From: Streptomyces indicus
GTDB lineage: Bacteria; Actinomycetota; Actinomycetes; Streptomycetales; Streptomycetaceae
NCBI RefSeq assembly: GCF_900100315.1
Contig: NZ_FNFF01000009.1
Location: 62,001-126,000, forward strand
Length of the DNA stretch: 64,000 nt
Direction: 5' to 3'
In this document: positions 8,590 to 16,952 of the stretch, one piece after another
How positions within the stretch are numbered: position 1 is the first letter of the stretch
How the letters are laid out: each line of letters opens with the position of its first letter
Translations under genes and position numbers: made by a program
Notes under the pieces: model-generated
What the model was told of the DNA's origin: nothing
What the model saw: only the letters and a program-made list of their open reading frames with translations
The model's database searches: none

Positions 8590-10884
8590 ATGCCGAACTC
8601 CGCACCGTCCGCCGGCCCCGTTCCGACCCACTGCCCGTACTGCGCGCTCCAGTGCGGCATGCGGCTGGCCGTGGCGGACGGCGGGGTGGAGGTGGTCGAG
8701 CGGGCCGACTTCCCGGTGAACCGCGGGGCCCTGTGCGGCAAGGGCCGCACCGCGCCCGCGCTGCTCGACCGCGCCGCACGCCTGACCGAACCGCTCGTGC
8801 GGGATCCGGAGAGCGGACGGCTCGTGCCCGCGGGCTGGGACGAGGCGCTCGGTCTGATCGCCGCGCGGCTCGCGGCGACGCGCGCGGCGCACGGGGCCGA
8901 CGCCGTCGGCGTGTTCGGGGGCGGGGGACTGACCAACGAGAAGGCGTACGCGCTCGGGAAGTTCGCGCGCGTGGTCCTCGGGACCTCGCAGATCGACTAC
9001 AACGGGCGGTTCTGCATGTCGTCGGCCGCGGCAGCCGGCCGCAAGGCGTTCGGGATCGACCGGGGGCTGCCGTTCCCGCTGGCGGACATCCCCCGTACGG
9101 GGTGTGTGATCCTCGTCGGCTCCAACCTCGCCGAGACCATGCCGCCCGCCCTGCGGTACTTCACCGAGCTGAAGGAGAACGGCGGCACGCTGATCGTCAT
9201 CGATCCGCGCCGCACGAAGACCGCCGAGCAGGCCGATCTGCACCTGGCGCCCCGGCCCGGCACCGATCTCGCGCTGGCACTGGGGATGCTGCACCTGGTG
9301 GTGACCCAGGGGCGTACGGACGAGGAGTTCATCCGGGAGCGGACCACGGGCTGGGAGGCCGCGCGGGCCGCGGTCATGGCGCACTGGCCCGAGCTGGTGG
9401 AGCGGATCACCGGGGTGCCGGTGCCCCAACTGCGGCGCGCCGTCGAGCTGTTCTGCGCCCCCGAGCACGCGATGGTGCTCACCGCGCGCGGGCCCGAGCA
9501 GCAGGCCAAGGGCACGGACACCGTCGGCGCGTGGATCAACCTGTGCCTGGCGACCGGCCGCGCGGGCCGCCCGCTGTCCGGGTACGGCTGTCTGACCGGG
9601 CAGGGCAACGGGCAGGGCGGACGCGAACACGGCCAGAAGGCCGACCAGTTGCCGGGGTACCGGGATCTCGCCGATCCGGCGGCGCGGGCGCATGTGGCCG
9701 AGGTGTGGGGGGTGGCCCCCGAGTCGCTGCCGGGGCCGGGGCGCAGCGCGTACGAGCTGCTCGACGCGCTCGGCGGGGACATCAAGTCCCTGCTCCTGAT
9801 GGCTTCCAACCCCGTCGTGTCCGCACCGCGCGCCGCGCACATCGAGGAGCGGCTGCGCTCCCTGGACTTCCTGGCCGTGGCCGATGTGGTGCTCTCGGAG
9901 ACGGCGGCCCTCGCGGACGTGGTGCTCCCGGTGACGCAGTGGGCCGAGGAGACGGGCACGCTCACCAATCTGGAGGGCCGTGTCCTGCTGCGGCGGCAGG
10001 CGGTGACGGCGCCTTCAGGGGTACGGAGCGACCTCCACGTCCTGGGTGAACTGGCCGCCCGGCTGGGCGTGGAGAAGGGGTTCCCGACCGATCCCGAGGA
10101 GGTCTTCGAGGAGCTGCGGCGGGCGAGCGCGGGCGGCGCGGCGGACTACTCGGGGATCACGTACCGGCGGCTCGCGGAGGGGGACGGGGTGTTCTGGCCC
10201 TGTCCGGAAGGCGGGTCGGCAGCCCCGGCCGCTGGGGGTGACGGTGCCGTCTCGGGGGGCGGCACCGGCACCGGCTCGGGCTCCGGCACCGACTCGGGCT
10301 TCGGCTCCGGCTCCGGCTCCGGCTCCGACTCCAGCTCGGGCTCCGGCTCCGGCGCTCAACACCCAGGCACCCCCCGCCTGTTCCTCGACCGTTTCGCCAC
10401 CCCCGACGGCCGCGCCCGCTTCGCCCCGGTGACGCACCGACCCACCGCCGAGGAGACCGACGCCGAGTATCCGGTGGTGCTCACGACGGGGCGGGTGCTC
10501 GCCCAGTACCAGTCGGGCGCGCAGACCCGCCGCGTACCGGAGCTGAACGCGGCGGCCCCCGGGCCCTTCGTCCAGCTGCATCCGCGGCTCGCGGACCGGA
10601 TCGGGGTCGGTGAGGGCGACCCCGTGGCGGTGGTCTCGCGCCGGGGCAGGGCCGTGGCCCCGGCGCGGATCACCGCGGGCATCCGGGCGGACACCGTGTT
10701 CATGCCCTTCCACTGGCCCGGCGAGGGCCGGGCCAACTCCCTCACGCACCCGGCACTCGACCCGGCCTCCCGTATGCCGGAGTTCAAGGTGTGTGCGGTC
10801 CGCCTGGAGGCTGCGGCGCCGGCCGACGCGGGGCCCGGGGCCGCCCCGGGCTCCCGGTCCGGGCCGGGGCCCCGGCCCGCATGA
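8590..10884 (+). CDS. nasA: Molybdopterin oxidoreductase, probable assimilatory nitrate reductase
   Basis: A bis-MGD enzyme of 764 residues, expected to reduce nitrate to nitrite in the cytoplasm. Cys15, Cys18, Cys22 (CPYCALQC) and Cys49 (ALCGKG) bind a 4Fe-4S cluster. The molybdopterin domains follow (GRFCMSSAAAAGRKAFG, QGNGQGGREHGQKADQLPGYR). The C-terminal cofactor-binding domain starts near residue 620 (YPVVLTTGRVLAQYQSGAQTRRVPELN). A low-complexity Gly/Ser linker separates the two halves. Formate dehydrogenase is the alternative family reading. The GlnR-like site and nirBD in the window favour nitrate assimilation. The 3' end overlaps the convergent gene by 101 bp. Confidence 0.85.
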   Translation: MPNSAPSAGPVPTHCPYCALQCGMRLAVADGGVEVVERADFPVNRGALCGKGRTAPALLDRAARLTEPLVRDPESGRLVPAGWDEALGLIAARLAATRAAHGADAVGVFGGGGLTNEKAYALGKFARVVLGTSQIDYNGRFCMSSAAAAGRKAFGIDRGLPFPLADIPRTGCVILVGSNLAETMPPALRYFTELKENGGTLIVIDPRRTKTAEQADLHLAPRPGTDLALALGMLHLVVTQGRTDEEFIRERTTGWEAARAAVMAHWPELVERITGVPVPQLRRAVELFCAPEHAMVLTARGPEQQAKGTDTVGAWINLCLATGRAGRPLSGYGCLTGQGNGQGGREHGQKADQLPGYRDLADPAARAHVAEVWGVAPESLPGPGRSAYELLDALGGDIKSLLLMASNPVVSAPRAAHIEERLRSLDFLAVADVVLSETAALADVVLPVTQWAEETGTLTNLEGRVLLRRQAVTAPSGVRSDLHVLGELAARLGVEKGFPTDPEEVFEELRRASAGGAADYSGITYRRLAEGDGVFWPCPEGGSAAPAAGGDGAVSGGGTGTGSGSGTDSGFGSGSGSGSDSSSGSGSGAQHPGTPRLFLDRFATPDGRARFAPVTHRPTAEETDAEYPVVLTTGRVLAQYQSGAQTRRVPELNAAAPGPFVQLHPRLADRIGVGEGDPVAVVSRRGRAVAPARITAGIRADTVFMPFHWPGEGRANSLTHPALDPASRMPEFKVCAVRLEAAAPADAGPGAAPGSRSGPGPRPA
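10255..10357 (+). repeat. GGCTCC-type simple repeat encoding a Gly/Ser linker in nasA
   Basis: Degenerate GGCTCC/GGCTCG hexamers encode alternating Gly-Ser with Thr and Asp. They insert roughly 35 residues between the catalytic and C-terminal molybdopterin domains. Confidence 0.85.
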
Positions 10885-11299
10885 GCCAGTCCCCGCCCGG
10901 CAGTTCGCGCCCGGAGGCCCGCAGCCGGGCCGCGACCGCGGGCGCCGCCACGTACACCCAGGCCTCGACCGGACCGGACGCGGCCTCGACCGCACGCGCC
11001 ACGCGCTCGTAGTCGTTGTGCGGATCGCCGGGTACGTAGTCCTCCAGGCGGTCGAGGAGGGCGAGCAGCCGGGCGTAACCCTCGGGCTCGGGCGTGACGA
11101 GATCGCCGTGGACCGTGCGCGCTCCCCCGCCCGCCCCGGCCGACGTCTCCTCGACGGCGTACGGATAGCCCGGACCCTCGTACAGGACGGCACCCCGCCA
11201 CAGCGCCGGCTCCGCGGCGGCCGTGCAACTCTCCAGGAAGCGACGGTAGTTGTACTCGCCGGGGCGCAGCGTCCCGTACACGAAGAACGGCAGGCTCAC
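10784..11299 (-). CDS. Gamma-glutamylcyclotransferase/AIG2-like protein
   Basis: 171 residues beginning MSLPFFVYGTLRPGEYNYRRF; VYGTLRPG is the conserved substrate-binding loop of the GGCT/AIG2 fold. The catalytic acidic residue is probably in LDRLEDY. Members cleave gamma-glutamyl peptides or amines; the substrate here is unknown. The GTG start overlaps the cutA stop in GTGA, implying translational coupling. The Arg/Pro-rich 35-residue tail runs antisense into the end of nasA. Confidence 0.85.
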   Translation of the reverse strand: MSLPFFVYGTLRPGEYNYRRFLESCTAAAEPALWRGAVLYEGPGYPYAVEETSAGAGGGARTVHGDLVTPEPEGYARLLALLDRLEDYVPGDPHNDYERVARAVEAASGPVEAWVYVAAPAVAARLRASGRELPGGDWLMRAGAPARTGSPGRPRAPRRPAPQPPGGPHTP

Positions 11300-11685
11300 G
11301 CCGAGGTCTCCCGGCGCACCCAGTCCAGGTAGGCCGCACTGCCCGCCGCCACCGGCGTCGCGATGATCTCGGGGGTCTCGTAGTCGTGCGCCTCCTGGAG
11401 CCACTCCTGGAGCAGCGGATAGCGCTCGGCCGTCGTCTTGAACAGGATCTGCCACTCCTCGGAGGTCTCGATCCGCCCCTCCCAGCGGTACACCGAGGTG
11501 ACCGGCGCGGAGATCTGCGCGCAGGCCGCAAGGCGCGCGTCCACCGCGCCGCGCGCGAGCAGCTGGGCCTTGAGCGCCGCGTCCGTCGTCGTCAGTACGG
11601 TCCACACACCGGAGCCCCCGGACGGGTCCGCCACGCCTTCGCCCTCGTCCCCCGCACGGTCCTGCACACCCTTGCCCACGTCCAC
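11296..11685 (-). CDS. cutA: Divalent-cation tolerance protein CutA
   Basis: 129 residues. The core VWTVLTTTDAALKAQLLARGAVDARLAACAQI ... SVYRWEGRIETSEEWQILFKT ... YETPEIIATPV is the CutA1 ferredoxin-like fold, normally a trimer. The N-terminal 25 residues are extra compared with the usual ~105. GTG at 11685 or 11679 are both possible behind GAAGGGAAGG. First gene of a two-gene unit with the AIG2-like protein. Confidence 0.9.
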   Translation of the reverse strand: MDVGKGVQDRAGDEGEGVADPSGGSGVWTVLTTTDAALKAQLLARGAVDARLAACAQISAPVTSVYRWEGRIETSEEWQILFKTTAERYPLLQEWLQEAHDYETPEIIATPVAAGSAAYLDWVRRETSA

Positions 11686-11921
11686 GCCTTCCCTTCCGCG
11701 GCCGAGATGCCCTCGCCGCCCGGGACCAAAGTCCCGAATCGCTGCTATTCGTCACCAGTAGCGCCGACTGTTACATAACAGGCGGAATCCCGTGATGCAC
11801 ACCCCCTACCGTTCCATTGTGGTGGCCGACCCCTCGCCGAATCCCCGGCATCCCCCTGGTCGGCCACCCCCCCCTCTTCGTCGGCCACCTGCCCCTTTTC
11901 CGGACGCTCCTGGACTGCCCC

Positions 11922-12638
11922 ATGAACCCCCGTTCCCGCCGTCTGCCCACGGCAGTCGCCGCAGCCGCGCTGGCCGCGGGCCTGCTCGCGGGCTGCGGTG
12001 ACCGCAACGGGCTCGACGCCGGCACCCCGGCCCCCGCCGTCTCCGAACAGCCGCACCCCGAGGCGGTGTGGCCGGCGTGGTCGGAGTCGGTGCCCCACGC
12101 CCTCGGCGACGGCGCGGCCGTCCAGGAGGCGCCGCCCGCCCTGAAGGGCCTGTCCGTGCCCGCGGACGGTTTCGCCGGTGTCGCCGTACGGGACGTGCTG
12201 CGCGCGGACCCGGACATGCGCGGCTACGCACGGCTGCGCGACATCACCGGACCCGGCCGCGCCGGTGTCCGCCCGCCGCGTCTGGTCGATCTGACCGGGG
12301 ACGGGCACGCCGAGCTGGTCCTCGCCGTCGACACCACCTCCGGCCGTACGGTCGTGGCGGTCTACCGGGCGCACGACGGCAAGGCGTACCGCATCCTCAA
12401 GTCGGGCGGACAGCGGGTGTGCATCGAGACGGTCGGCAACGACCTGCTGCTGCGCACGCCGAAGAGCGGCGGCGAGAACGCGGTCCGCTACCACTGGAAC
12501 GGCGTGCTGCTCGCCGCCCTGAGCGACACCACGACGTACGCGCGCAACCAGGCCGCGTCCCCCTCGCACCACGCACGTCCCGGCAGCTGCCCGACGGACG
12601 GCACCGGCGAGGACAACTCCGAGGAGTCGGAGCGATGA
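11922..12638 (+). CDS. Secreted lipoprotein with VCBS/FG-GAP-like segment
   Basis: 238 residues. The signal peptide MNPRSRRLPTAVAAAALAAG ends in the lipobox LLAGC (Cys25). The mature part contains LVDLTGDGHAELVLAVDT, similar to a calcium-binding FG-GAP blade, and TVVAVYRAHDGKAYRIL. Family not recognised beyond that. The last codons overlap the start of the kinase gene (ATGA), so the lipoprotein may be an extracytoplasmic sensor or modulator for it, as in lipoprotein/kinase systems such as CseA/CseC (analogy only). Confidence 0.8.
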   Translation: MNPRSRRLPTAVAAAALAAGLLAGCGDRNGLDAGTPAPAVSEQPHPEAVWPAWSESVPHALGDGAAVQEAPPALKGLSVPADGFAGVAVRDVLRADPDMRGYARLRDITGPGRAGVRPPRLVDLTGDGHAELVLAVDTTSGRTVVAVYRAHDGKAYRILKSGGQRVCIETVGNDLLLRTPKSGGENAVRYHWNGVLLAALSDTTTYARNQAASPSHHARPGSCPTDGTGEDNSEESER

Positions 12639-13996
12639 GCGCGCGGACCGGAGCGGGGGTGCGCGCCCGGGTCGGGGCACGGCTCGGCGCGCGGGTCGGG
12701 GCACGGCTCGGCGCGCGGACGGGGACGCGGACCAACTCCCGTACCGGGATGCGGATGGGCGCCCGGCTCAACGCCCTCGGGCTGCGCTGGAAGATCGCCG
12801 CGCTGCTCGCCTCCGGCTGCGCCCTGGTGGCGCTCGCGATCGGCGGTCTCATCCACCATGCGCGCTACGAGCAGGTCGCCGACCAGGCGCGGGCCAACGC
12901 GACGGCCGAGCTGATCCGCGTACGGAAGGTGTACGTGGCCACCGGCAGCGTCGACCACGAGGACTCGGCGGCCGCGATCGACTCGCCCGACCTGCCCGCA
13001 CCGCTGCGCACGGCGGCGCTCGCGCAGCGGCGGACGACGTATCTGGAGCTGGACGCCGAGCATCCGGTGGTCTGGGCGGCGCGCCCGATCGGCGAGAAGT
13101 CGGTGCTCTCGGTGCAGCTGCCGCTGGACGAGGCACGGCAGGAACTGGCCGATCTGGACAGCCAGTTGCTCGCCTGGGGCACGGTGGTCGTGGCGCTGGC
13201 CGCACTCGGCGGCGCCGCGGTGGCCAGCCGGGTCAGCCGCGACCTGCGCACGGCCGCGGCCACGGCGCGCCGGATCAGCGGGGGCGACCTGGACGCGCGG
13301 ATCAACCACCCGCGCCCGCCCCGTACCAAGAACGAGGTGGCCGAACTGGCCTGCGCCGTGGACACAATGGCCGCGACGCTCCAGCAGCGCTTGGAGGCCG
13401 AGCAGCGGTTCACGGCGGATGTGGCCCACGAACTGCGCACCCCGCTGACCGGCCTGCACACGGCCGCCGAACTGCTGCCGCCGGGCCGCCCCACGGAGCT
13501 CGTGCGCGACCGCGTGTCGGCGCTGCGCGTCCTGACCGAGGACCTCCTCGAGGTGGCCCGGCTCGACGCGCGGATCGAGCAGCCCGACCTGGAGGTGCAC
13601 CCGCTGGGCGCCCTGGTGGCGCAGATCCTCCGACGGGCCGGTCTGGCCGCCGAGTTCACGGGCGGTTCGGACACCCTCGTACGGACGGACGCGCGCCGCC
13701 TCGAACGCATCCTGGCGAACCTGATCGTGAACGCGCGGCGGCACGGCTCGGAGCCGGTGGAGGTGCACGTGGCGGACACGTCGGTGACGGTGCGCGACCA
13801 CGGCCCCGGCTTCCCCGCGCACCTGCTCGCCGGGGGCCCGCAGCGCTTCCTGACCGGCGCGAAGGAGCGCGGCCAGGGCACGGGGCTCGGCCTGACCATC
13901 GCGCTCGGGCAGGCCGAAGTGATCGGCGCACGGGTGGAGTTGAGCAACGCGGACGGCGGCGGCGCACGCGCCACCGTCGTCCTGCCGGAGGGCTGA
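12635..13996 (+). CDS. Sensor histidine kinase without adjacent response regulator
   Basis: 453 residues. The N-terminus is Arg/Ala/Gly-rich and repeat-containing. Then come TM1 (IAALLASGCALVALAIGGLI), an extracytoplasmic domain of about 110 residues, TM2 (LLAWGTVVVALAALGGAAVA) and a HAMP region. The DHp His is His265 in FTADVAHELRTPLTGL. ATPase boxes are ILANLIVNARRHG (N), VRDHGPGFP (G1) and GTGLGLTIA (G2). Start overlaps the lipoprotein stop in ATGA, with GAGGAG upstream. No receiver gene is next to it. It is clearly paralogous to the kinase at 21691 (shared LRWKIAAL before TM1 and near-identical H box), so it may signal to that system's regulator. Confidence 0.92.
   Translation: MSARTGAGVRARVGARLGARVGARLGARTGTRTNSRTGMRMGARLNALGLRWKIAALLASGCALVALAIGGLIHHARYEQVADQARANATAELIRVRKVYVATGSVDHEDSAAAIDSPDLPAPLRTAALAQRRTTYLELDAEHPVVWAARPIGEKSVLSVQLPLDEARQELADLDSQLLAWGTVVVALAALGGAAVASRVSRDLRTAAATARRISGGDLDARINHPRPPRTKNEVAELACAVDTMAATLQQRLEAEQRFTADVAHELRTPLTGLHTAAELLPPGRPTELVRDRVSALRVLTEDLLEVARLDARIEQPDLEVHPLGALVAQILRRAGLAAEFTGGSDTLVRTDARRLERILANLIVNARRHGSEPVEVHVADTSVTVRDHGPGFPAHLLAGGPQRFLTGAKERGQGTGLGLTIALGQAEVIGARVELSNADGGGARATVVLPEG
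12668..12715 (+). repeat. 24-bp tandem duplication in kinase N-terminus
   Basis: Two identical 24-nt units (12668-12691, 12692-12715; begins CGGGTCGGGGCACGGCTCGG) encode repeated VGARLGAR-type peptides before the first membrane helix. Further degenerate copies flank them. Confidence 0.9.
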
Positions 13997-14011
13997 TCCC
14001 CCGGCGCCGGT

Positions 14012-14036
14012 CCGCGGCCGCCTGATACGGCCGCGG
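14012..14036. terminator. Bidirectional terminator hairpin
   Basis: CCGCGGCCG (14012-14020), 7-nt loop, CGGCCGCGG (14028-14036), between the convergent kinase and FMN reductase genes. Confidence 0.7.
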
Positions 14037-14045
14037 CTCGCGTCC

Positions 14046-14651
14046 TCAGTACGGACGCAGCTCCTTCGCCTCCCGCAGGGCCAGCGCCCACCACGTCACG
14101 CGGTCGAGCAGGACCTTCGCGGCGGCGTCGCAGGCCGACGGGTCGCGGTGGGTGCCGTCCTCGGCGAAGTCGCCGAACGCGTTGTGGAAGGAGACCGTGT
14201 CGCGCACGGTGACGGCGTGCAACTCGGCGAAGACCGCACGGAGTTGCTCCACCGCGCGCAGTCCGCCCGAGACCCCGCCGTACGAGACGAAACCGACCGG
14301 CTTGGCCTGCCACTCGGTGAAGTGCCAGTCGATGAGGTTCTTGAGGCCGGCCGGGAACGAGTGGTTGTACTCGGGCGTGAGCACCACGAAGGCGTCGGCG
14401 GCGGCGAGTGCCGGTGTCACGGCCGCGAGGCGCTGCTGCACCTCGGCGGACGGCTGGTGGGACAGGGCGGTGGGCAGGTCGTGCTCGGCCAGGTCCACCA
14501 CCTCGACCTCGAGGTCGGCGCGGGCGCGGGCGTGGGCGAGGAACCAGTCGGCGATCACGGTGCCGAAGCGGCCCTGCCGGTTGGAGCCCACGACCACGGC
14601 GAGCTTCACGGGGACGGACAGGACGGTGGGTGCGACAGCGGTAGTTGTCAT
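14046..14651 (-). CDS. NADPH-dependent FMN reductase family protein
   Basis: 201 residues with the flavodoxin-like FMN_red fold: LAVVVGSNRQGRFGTVIADW at the N-terminus, then VVLTPEYNHSFPAGLKNLIDW and VGFVSYGGVSGGLRA. Such enzymes reduce quinones, flavins or redox-cycling compounds with NAD(P)H. The ATG at 14651 has GAGG 9 nt upstream. It is divergent from a SoxR gene with a SoxR-type dyad between them, so induction by redox-active compounds is likely. Confidence 0.9.
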   Translation of the reverse strand: MTTTAVAPTVLSVPVKLAVVVGSNRQGRFGTVIADWFLAHARARADLEVEVVDLAEHDLPTALSHQPSAEVQQRLAAVTPALAAADAFVVLTPEYNHSFPAGLKNLIDWHFTEWQAKPVGFVSYGGVSGGLRAVEQLRAVFAELHAVTVRDTVSFHNAFGDFAEDGTHRDPSACDAAAKVLLDRVTWWALALREAKELRPY

Positions 14652-14666
14652 GCGGAGCAGCCTCAT

Positions 14667-14686
14667 ACTTAAACCAAGGTTCAAGT
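14667..14686. promoter_or_regulatory. SoxR-type operator
   Basis: ACTTAAACC-AA-GGTTCAAGT is a 20-bp dyad with one mismatched pair. It lies in the divergent promoter region: TTGACT and TATGAG flank it on the minus strand and TAGCCT (14692-14697) follows on the plus strand. MerR-family dyads normally sit between -35 and -10, as here for the reductase. Confidence 0.8.
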
Positions 14687-14704
14687 CAAGCTAGCCTTGC
14701 AGGC

Positions 14705-15214
14705 ATGACCGCTCTCGCCTGGAACGCCACCGAAGCCACCGTCGGAGAACTGGCCGAGCGCAGCGGAGTCGCCCCGTCCGCGCTGCGTTTCTACGAACGC
14801 GAAGGCCTGATCACCTCCCGCCGCACCGCGGGCAACCAGCGCCGCTACAGCCGCGACACCCTGCGCCGCGTGGCCTTCATCCGTACGTCGCAGAAGCTCG
14901 GCATCCCGCTCGCCACCATCCGCGAGGTGCTCGCCCTGCTGCCCGAGGACCGCACCCCGACCCGCGAGGACTGGGCGCGGATCTCGGAGTGCTGGCGCGA
15001 CGACCTGGACCGGCGGATCCGAACGCTGCAACGGCTGCGGGACAACCTGACGGACTGCATCGGCTGCGGCTGCCTGTCGATCGACCGCTGCCGGCTGTCG
15101 AATCCGTACGACGAACTGGGCGCGCACGGGCCCGGACCGCGCCGCCTGATCGAGGACGACCCGGCCTGCACGCCCGAGGTGTGCGCGCCGGGAGCCACTG
15201 CTTCCCAGGACTGA
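14705..15214 (+). CDS. soxR: Redox-sensitive MerR-family regulator SoxR
   Basis: 169 residues. A MerR winged helix (TVGELAERSGVAPSALRFYEREGL) and dimerisation helix are followed by the SoxR cluster CIGCGCLSIDRC, Cys118, Cys121, Cys123 and Cys129, which bind a redox-active 2Fe-2S centre. The tail NPYDELGAHGPGPRRLIEDDP is typical. The ATG at 14705 lies 7 nt after a TAGCCT -10 hexamer with no clear ribosome site, so the mRNA may be leaderless. Likely target: the divergent FMN reductase. Confidence 0.93.
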   Translation: MTALAWNATEATVGELAERSGVAPSALRFYEREGLITSRRTAGNQRRYSRDTLRRVAFIRTSQKLGIPLATIREVLALLPEDRTPTREDWARISECWRDDLDRRIRTLQRLRDNLTDCIGCGCLSIDRCRLSNPYDELGAHGPGPRRLIEDDPACTPEVCAPGATASQD

Positions 15215-15238
15215 CCGGCGGCCCGTACCGTTCGGGTC

Positions 15239-16021
15239 ATGACTGCCCCGCCCCTGCTCCGCGTGGAGATCGACGGCCGTCCCGCCGACGCCGAGTCCCT
15301 GCTGTACCCCGCCACCACCGCGTACGGGCACTTCACCGCGATGCAGGTGCGCGGCGGTGCGACGCGCGGGCTGGCGCTGCACCTGGAGCGGCTGCGGGCG
15401 GCGACGTGGGAGCTGTGGGAGCGGGAGCTCGACGGGGAGCGGGTGCGCGGACTGGTCCGGCACGCGCTCGGGGACACGGACGCGGATGCTTCCGTACGCG
15501 TCTACGTGCACTGCCCCGAGGACGAGCCCACCGTCATGGTCACGGTGCGCGGCCCGCAGGACATGGCCGCGCGGCCGCAGGCGCTGCAATCCGTCGCGTA
15601 CCGGCGGCCCGCCGCGCACCTCAAGCACCTCGGCGGGTTCGGGCAGAACTACTACGGGCAGCGCGCACGGGCCGCCGGCTTCGACGACGTGCTCCTGGTC
15701 GAGGACGACGGCCGGGTGCTCGAAGGCGGCATCACGAACGTCGGCTTCCTCGACTCCGCGGGTGTGGTCTGGCCGGACGGGCCGTCCCTCGCCGGCATCA
15801 CGATGCAGCTCGTCGAGGCGCGCCTGGCGGAGGCCGGGATCGCCTCGCGCCGCGGCCGCGTCATGCTCGACGGACTCGGCGCGTACCGCGCGGCGTTCGT
15901 CACCAACTCCCAGGGCCTCGCCCCGGTCCGGCGGATCGACGACACCGTGCTGCCCGTGGACGAGAAGCTGATGGCGCGGCTCGGCGAGGTCTACGCCGGT
16001 GTCCCCTGGGACCGCCTCTGA
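15239..16021 (+). CDS. Class IV aminotransferase (D-amino-acid aminotransferase/ADC lyase type)
   Basis: 260 residues, PLP fold type IV. Visible are the probable PLP Lys in AAHLKHLGGFGQNYYG and FDDVLLVEDDGRVLEGGITNVGFL with the family's E-x4-N signature; AGITMQLVEARLAEAG follows. Branched-chain aminotransferase, D-alanine aminotransferase and aminodeoxychorismate lyase cannot be separated from sequence alone; no pab or ilv genes are nearby. Starts 24 bp after soxR. Confidence 0.85.
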   Translation: MTAPPLLRVEIDGRPADAESLLYPATTAYGHFTAMQVRGGATRGLALHLERLRAATWELWERELDGERVRGLVRHALGDTDADASVRVYVHCPEDEPTVMVTVRGPQDMAARPQALQSVAYRRPAAHLKHLGGFGQNYYGQRARAAGFDDVLLVEDDGRVLEGGITNVGFLDSAGVVWPDGPSLAGITMQLVEARLAEAGIASRRGRVMLDGLGAYRAAFVTNSQGLAPVRRIDDTVLPVDEKLMARLGEVYAGVPWDRL

Positions 16022-16280
16022 CCCGGCCGCGGCGGAAGGCGGCGGGCGCCGTCACCCGTTCACAGGCGCGGCGGCCGATCGGTCCAAGCGGTTGCGCGCA
16101 CGGCGATGACCTGCTGGAACTCGGCGCGCACGGGCCCGTATCCGCCGACACCCCACAGATCTGACGGGCCGTCGACAGGCGTACCGGGCCGGGTGCCACT
16201 TACCTCGTACGCGAGGGGCGCGACCGAGACGGCGGCACAGGGGGTGCCGCGGGCCGCGCGCTGCCGGAGGAACTACGCCC

Positions 16281-16805
16281 ATGCGCATCGCCGCCACCCG
16301 TCTGCTCGCCGCATCCGCACTCGCCCTGTCGGCCACCGTGGCGGCCGGTCCGGCCGTCGCGGACAGCACCGGCACCGGGTCGCTCGAGCTCTACCCGACG
16401 AGCGTCACGCCCGGCACGACGGTCACGGCGAACACCCCGGCCTGCGGCACCAGCGGCACCGCGGCCGGTGACGCGAGCGCCGTGGGCGCGGGTTCGTTCA
16501 AGCTGGAGCCCACCACCCACGCACAGGATGCGGTGGGCACCTTCACCGTGCCGAACTCGGCCTCGCCCGGCACGTATGCGATCCGCGCGAAGTGCGCGGG
16601 CGGCGCGGAGATCTCGGGCGATCTGATCGTCACGCTCACCGCCGCCAAGCAGCAGGTCGCCCCGAAAGGGCATGTGAAGACGGGGGTCGGCGGCGCACTC
16701 GGCCCCGGTCCCGTGCAGACCGCGGCGGGTGTGGCGGCGCTCGCCGTGGCCGCCGCGGGCGGTACCTGGCTCCTGCATCGCCGGGCGAGAGGCGACGGGA
16801 TCTGA
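16281..16805 (+). CDS. Secreted protein with C-terminal anchor, candidate sortase substrate
   Basis: 174 residues. Signal peptide MRIAATRLLAASALALSATV with cleavage after AVA. Then an Ig-like/beta-sandwich region of about 95 residues (LELYPTSVTPGTTVTANTPAC, GTFTVPNSASPGTYAIRAKC) with two Cys that could pair. The C-terminus has HVKTG, a Gly-rich stretch, a hydrophobic helix (AAGVAALAVAAAGGTWLL) and basic HRRARG. That layout mimics sortase sorting signals, though the motif is not LPxTG. GGAGG precedes the ATG. The class F sortase gene starts 147 bp downstream. Confidence 0.75.
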   Translation: MRIAATRLLAASALALSATVAAGPAVADSTGTGSLELYPTSVTPGTTVTANTPACGTSGTAAGDASAVGAGSFKLEPTTHAQDAVGTFTVPNSASPGTYAIRAKCAGGAEISGDLIVTLTAAKQQVAPKGHVKTGVGGALGPGPVQTAAGVAALAVAAAGGTWLLHRRARGDGI

Positions 16806-16952
16806 CGGACACCCTCCGCTGTCCACCGGTACCGCCGCCCCGACCCCTCCGCCGCCGCGACCGCACACGGCGGCGGAGGGGGACGGGGACGGTCCGACCG
16901 CTCCGCACCCCGGCCCCGACGACGCGGCCGCCGAACCCTGCGAGGGGGCACG

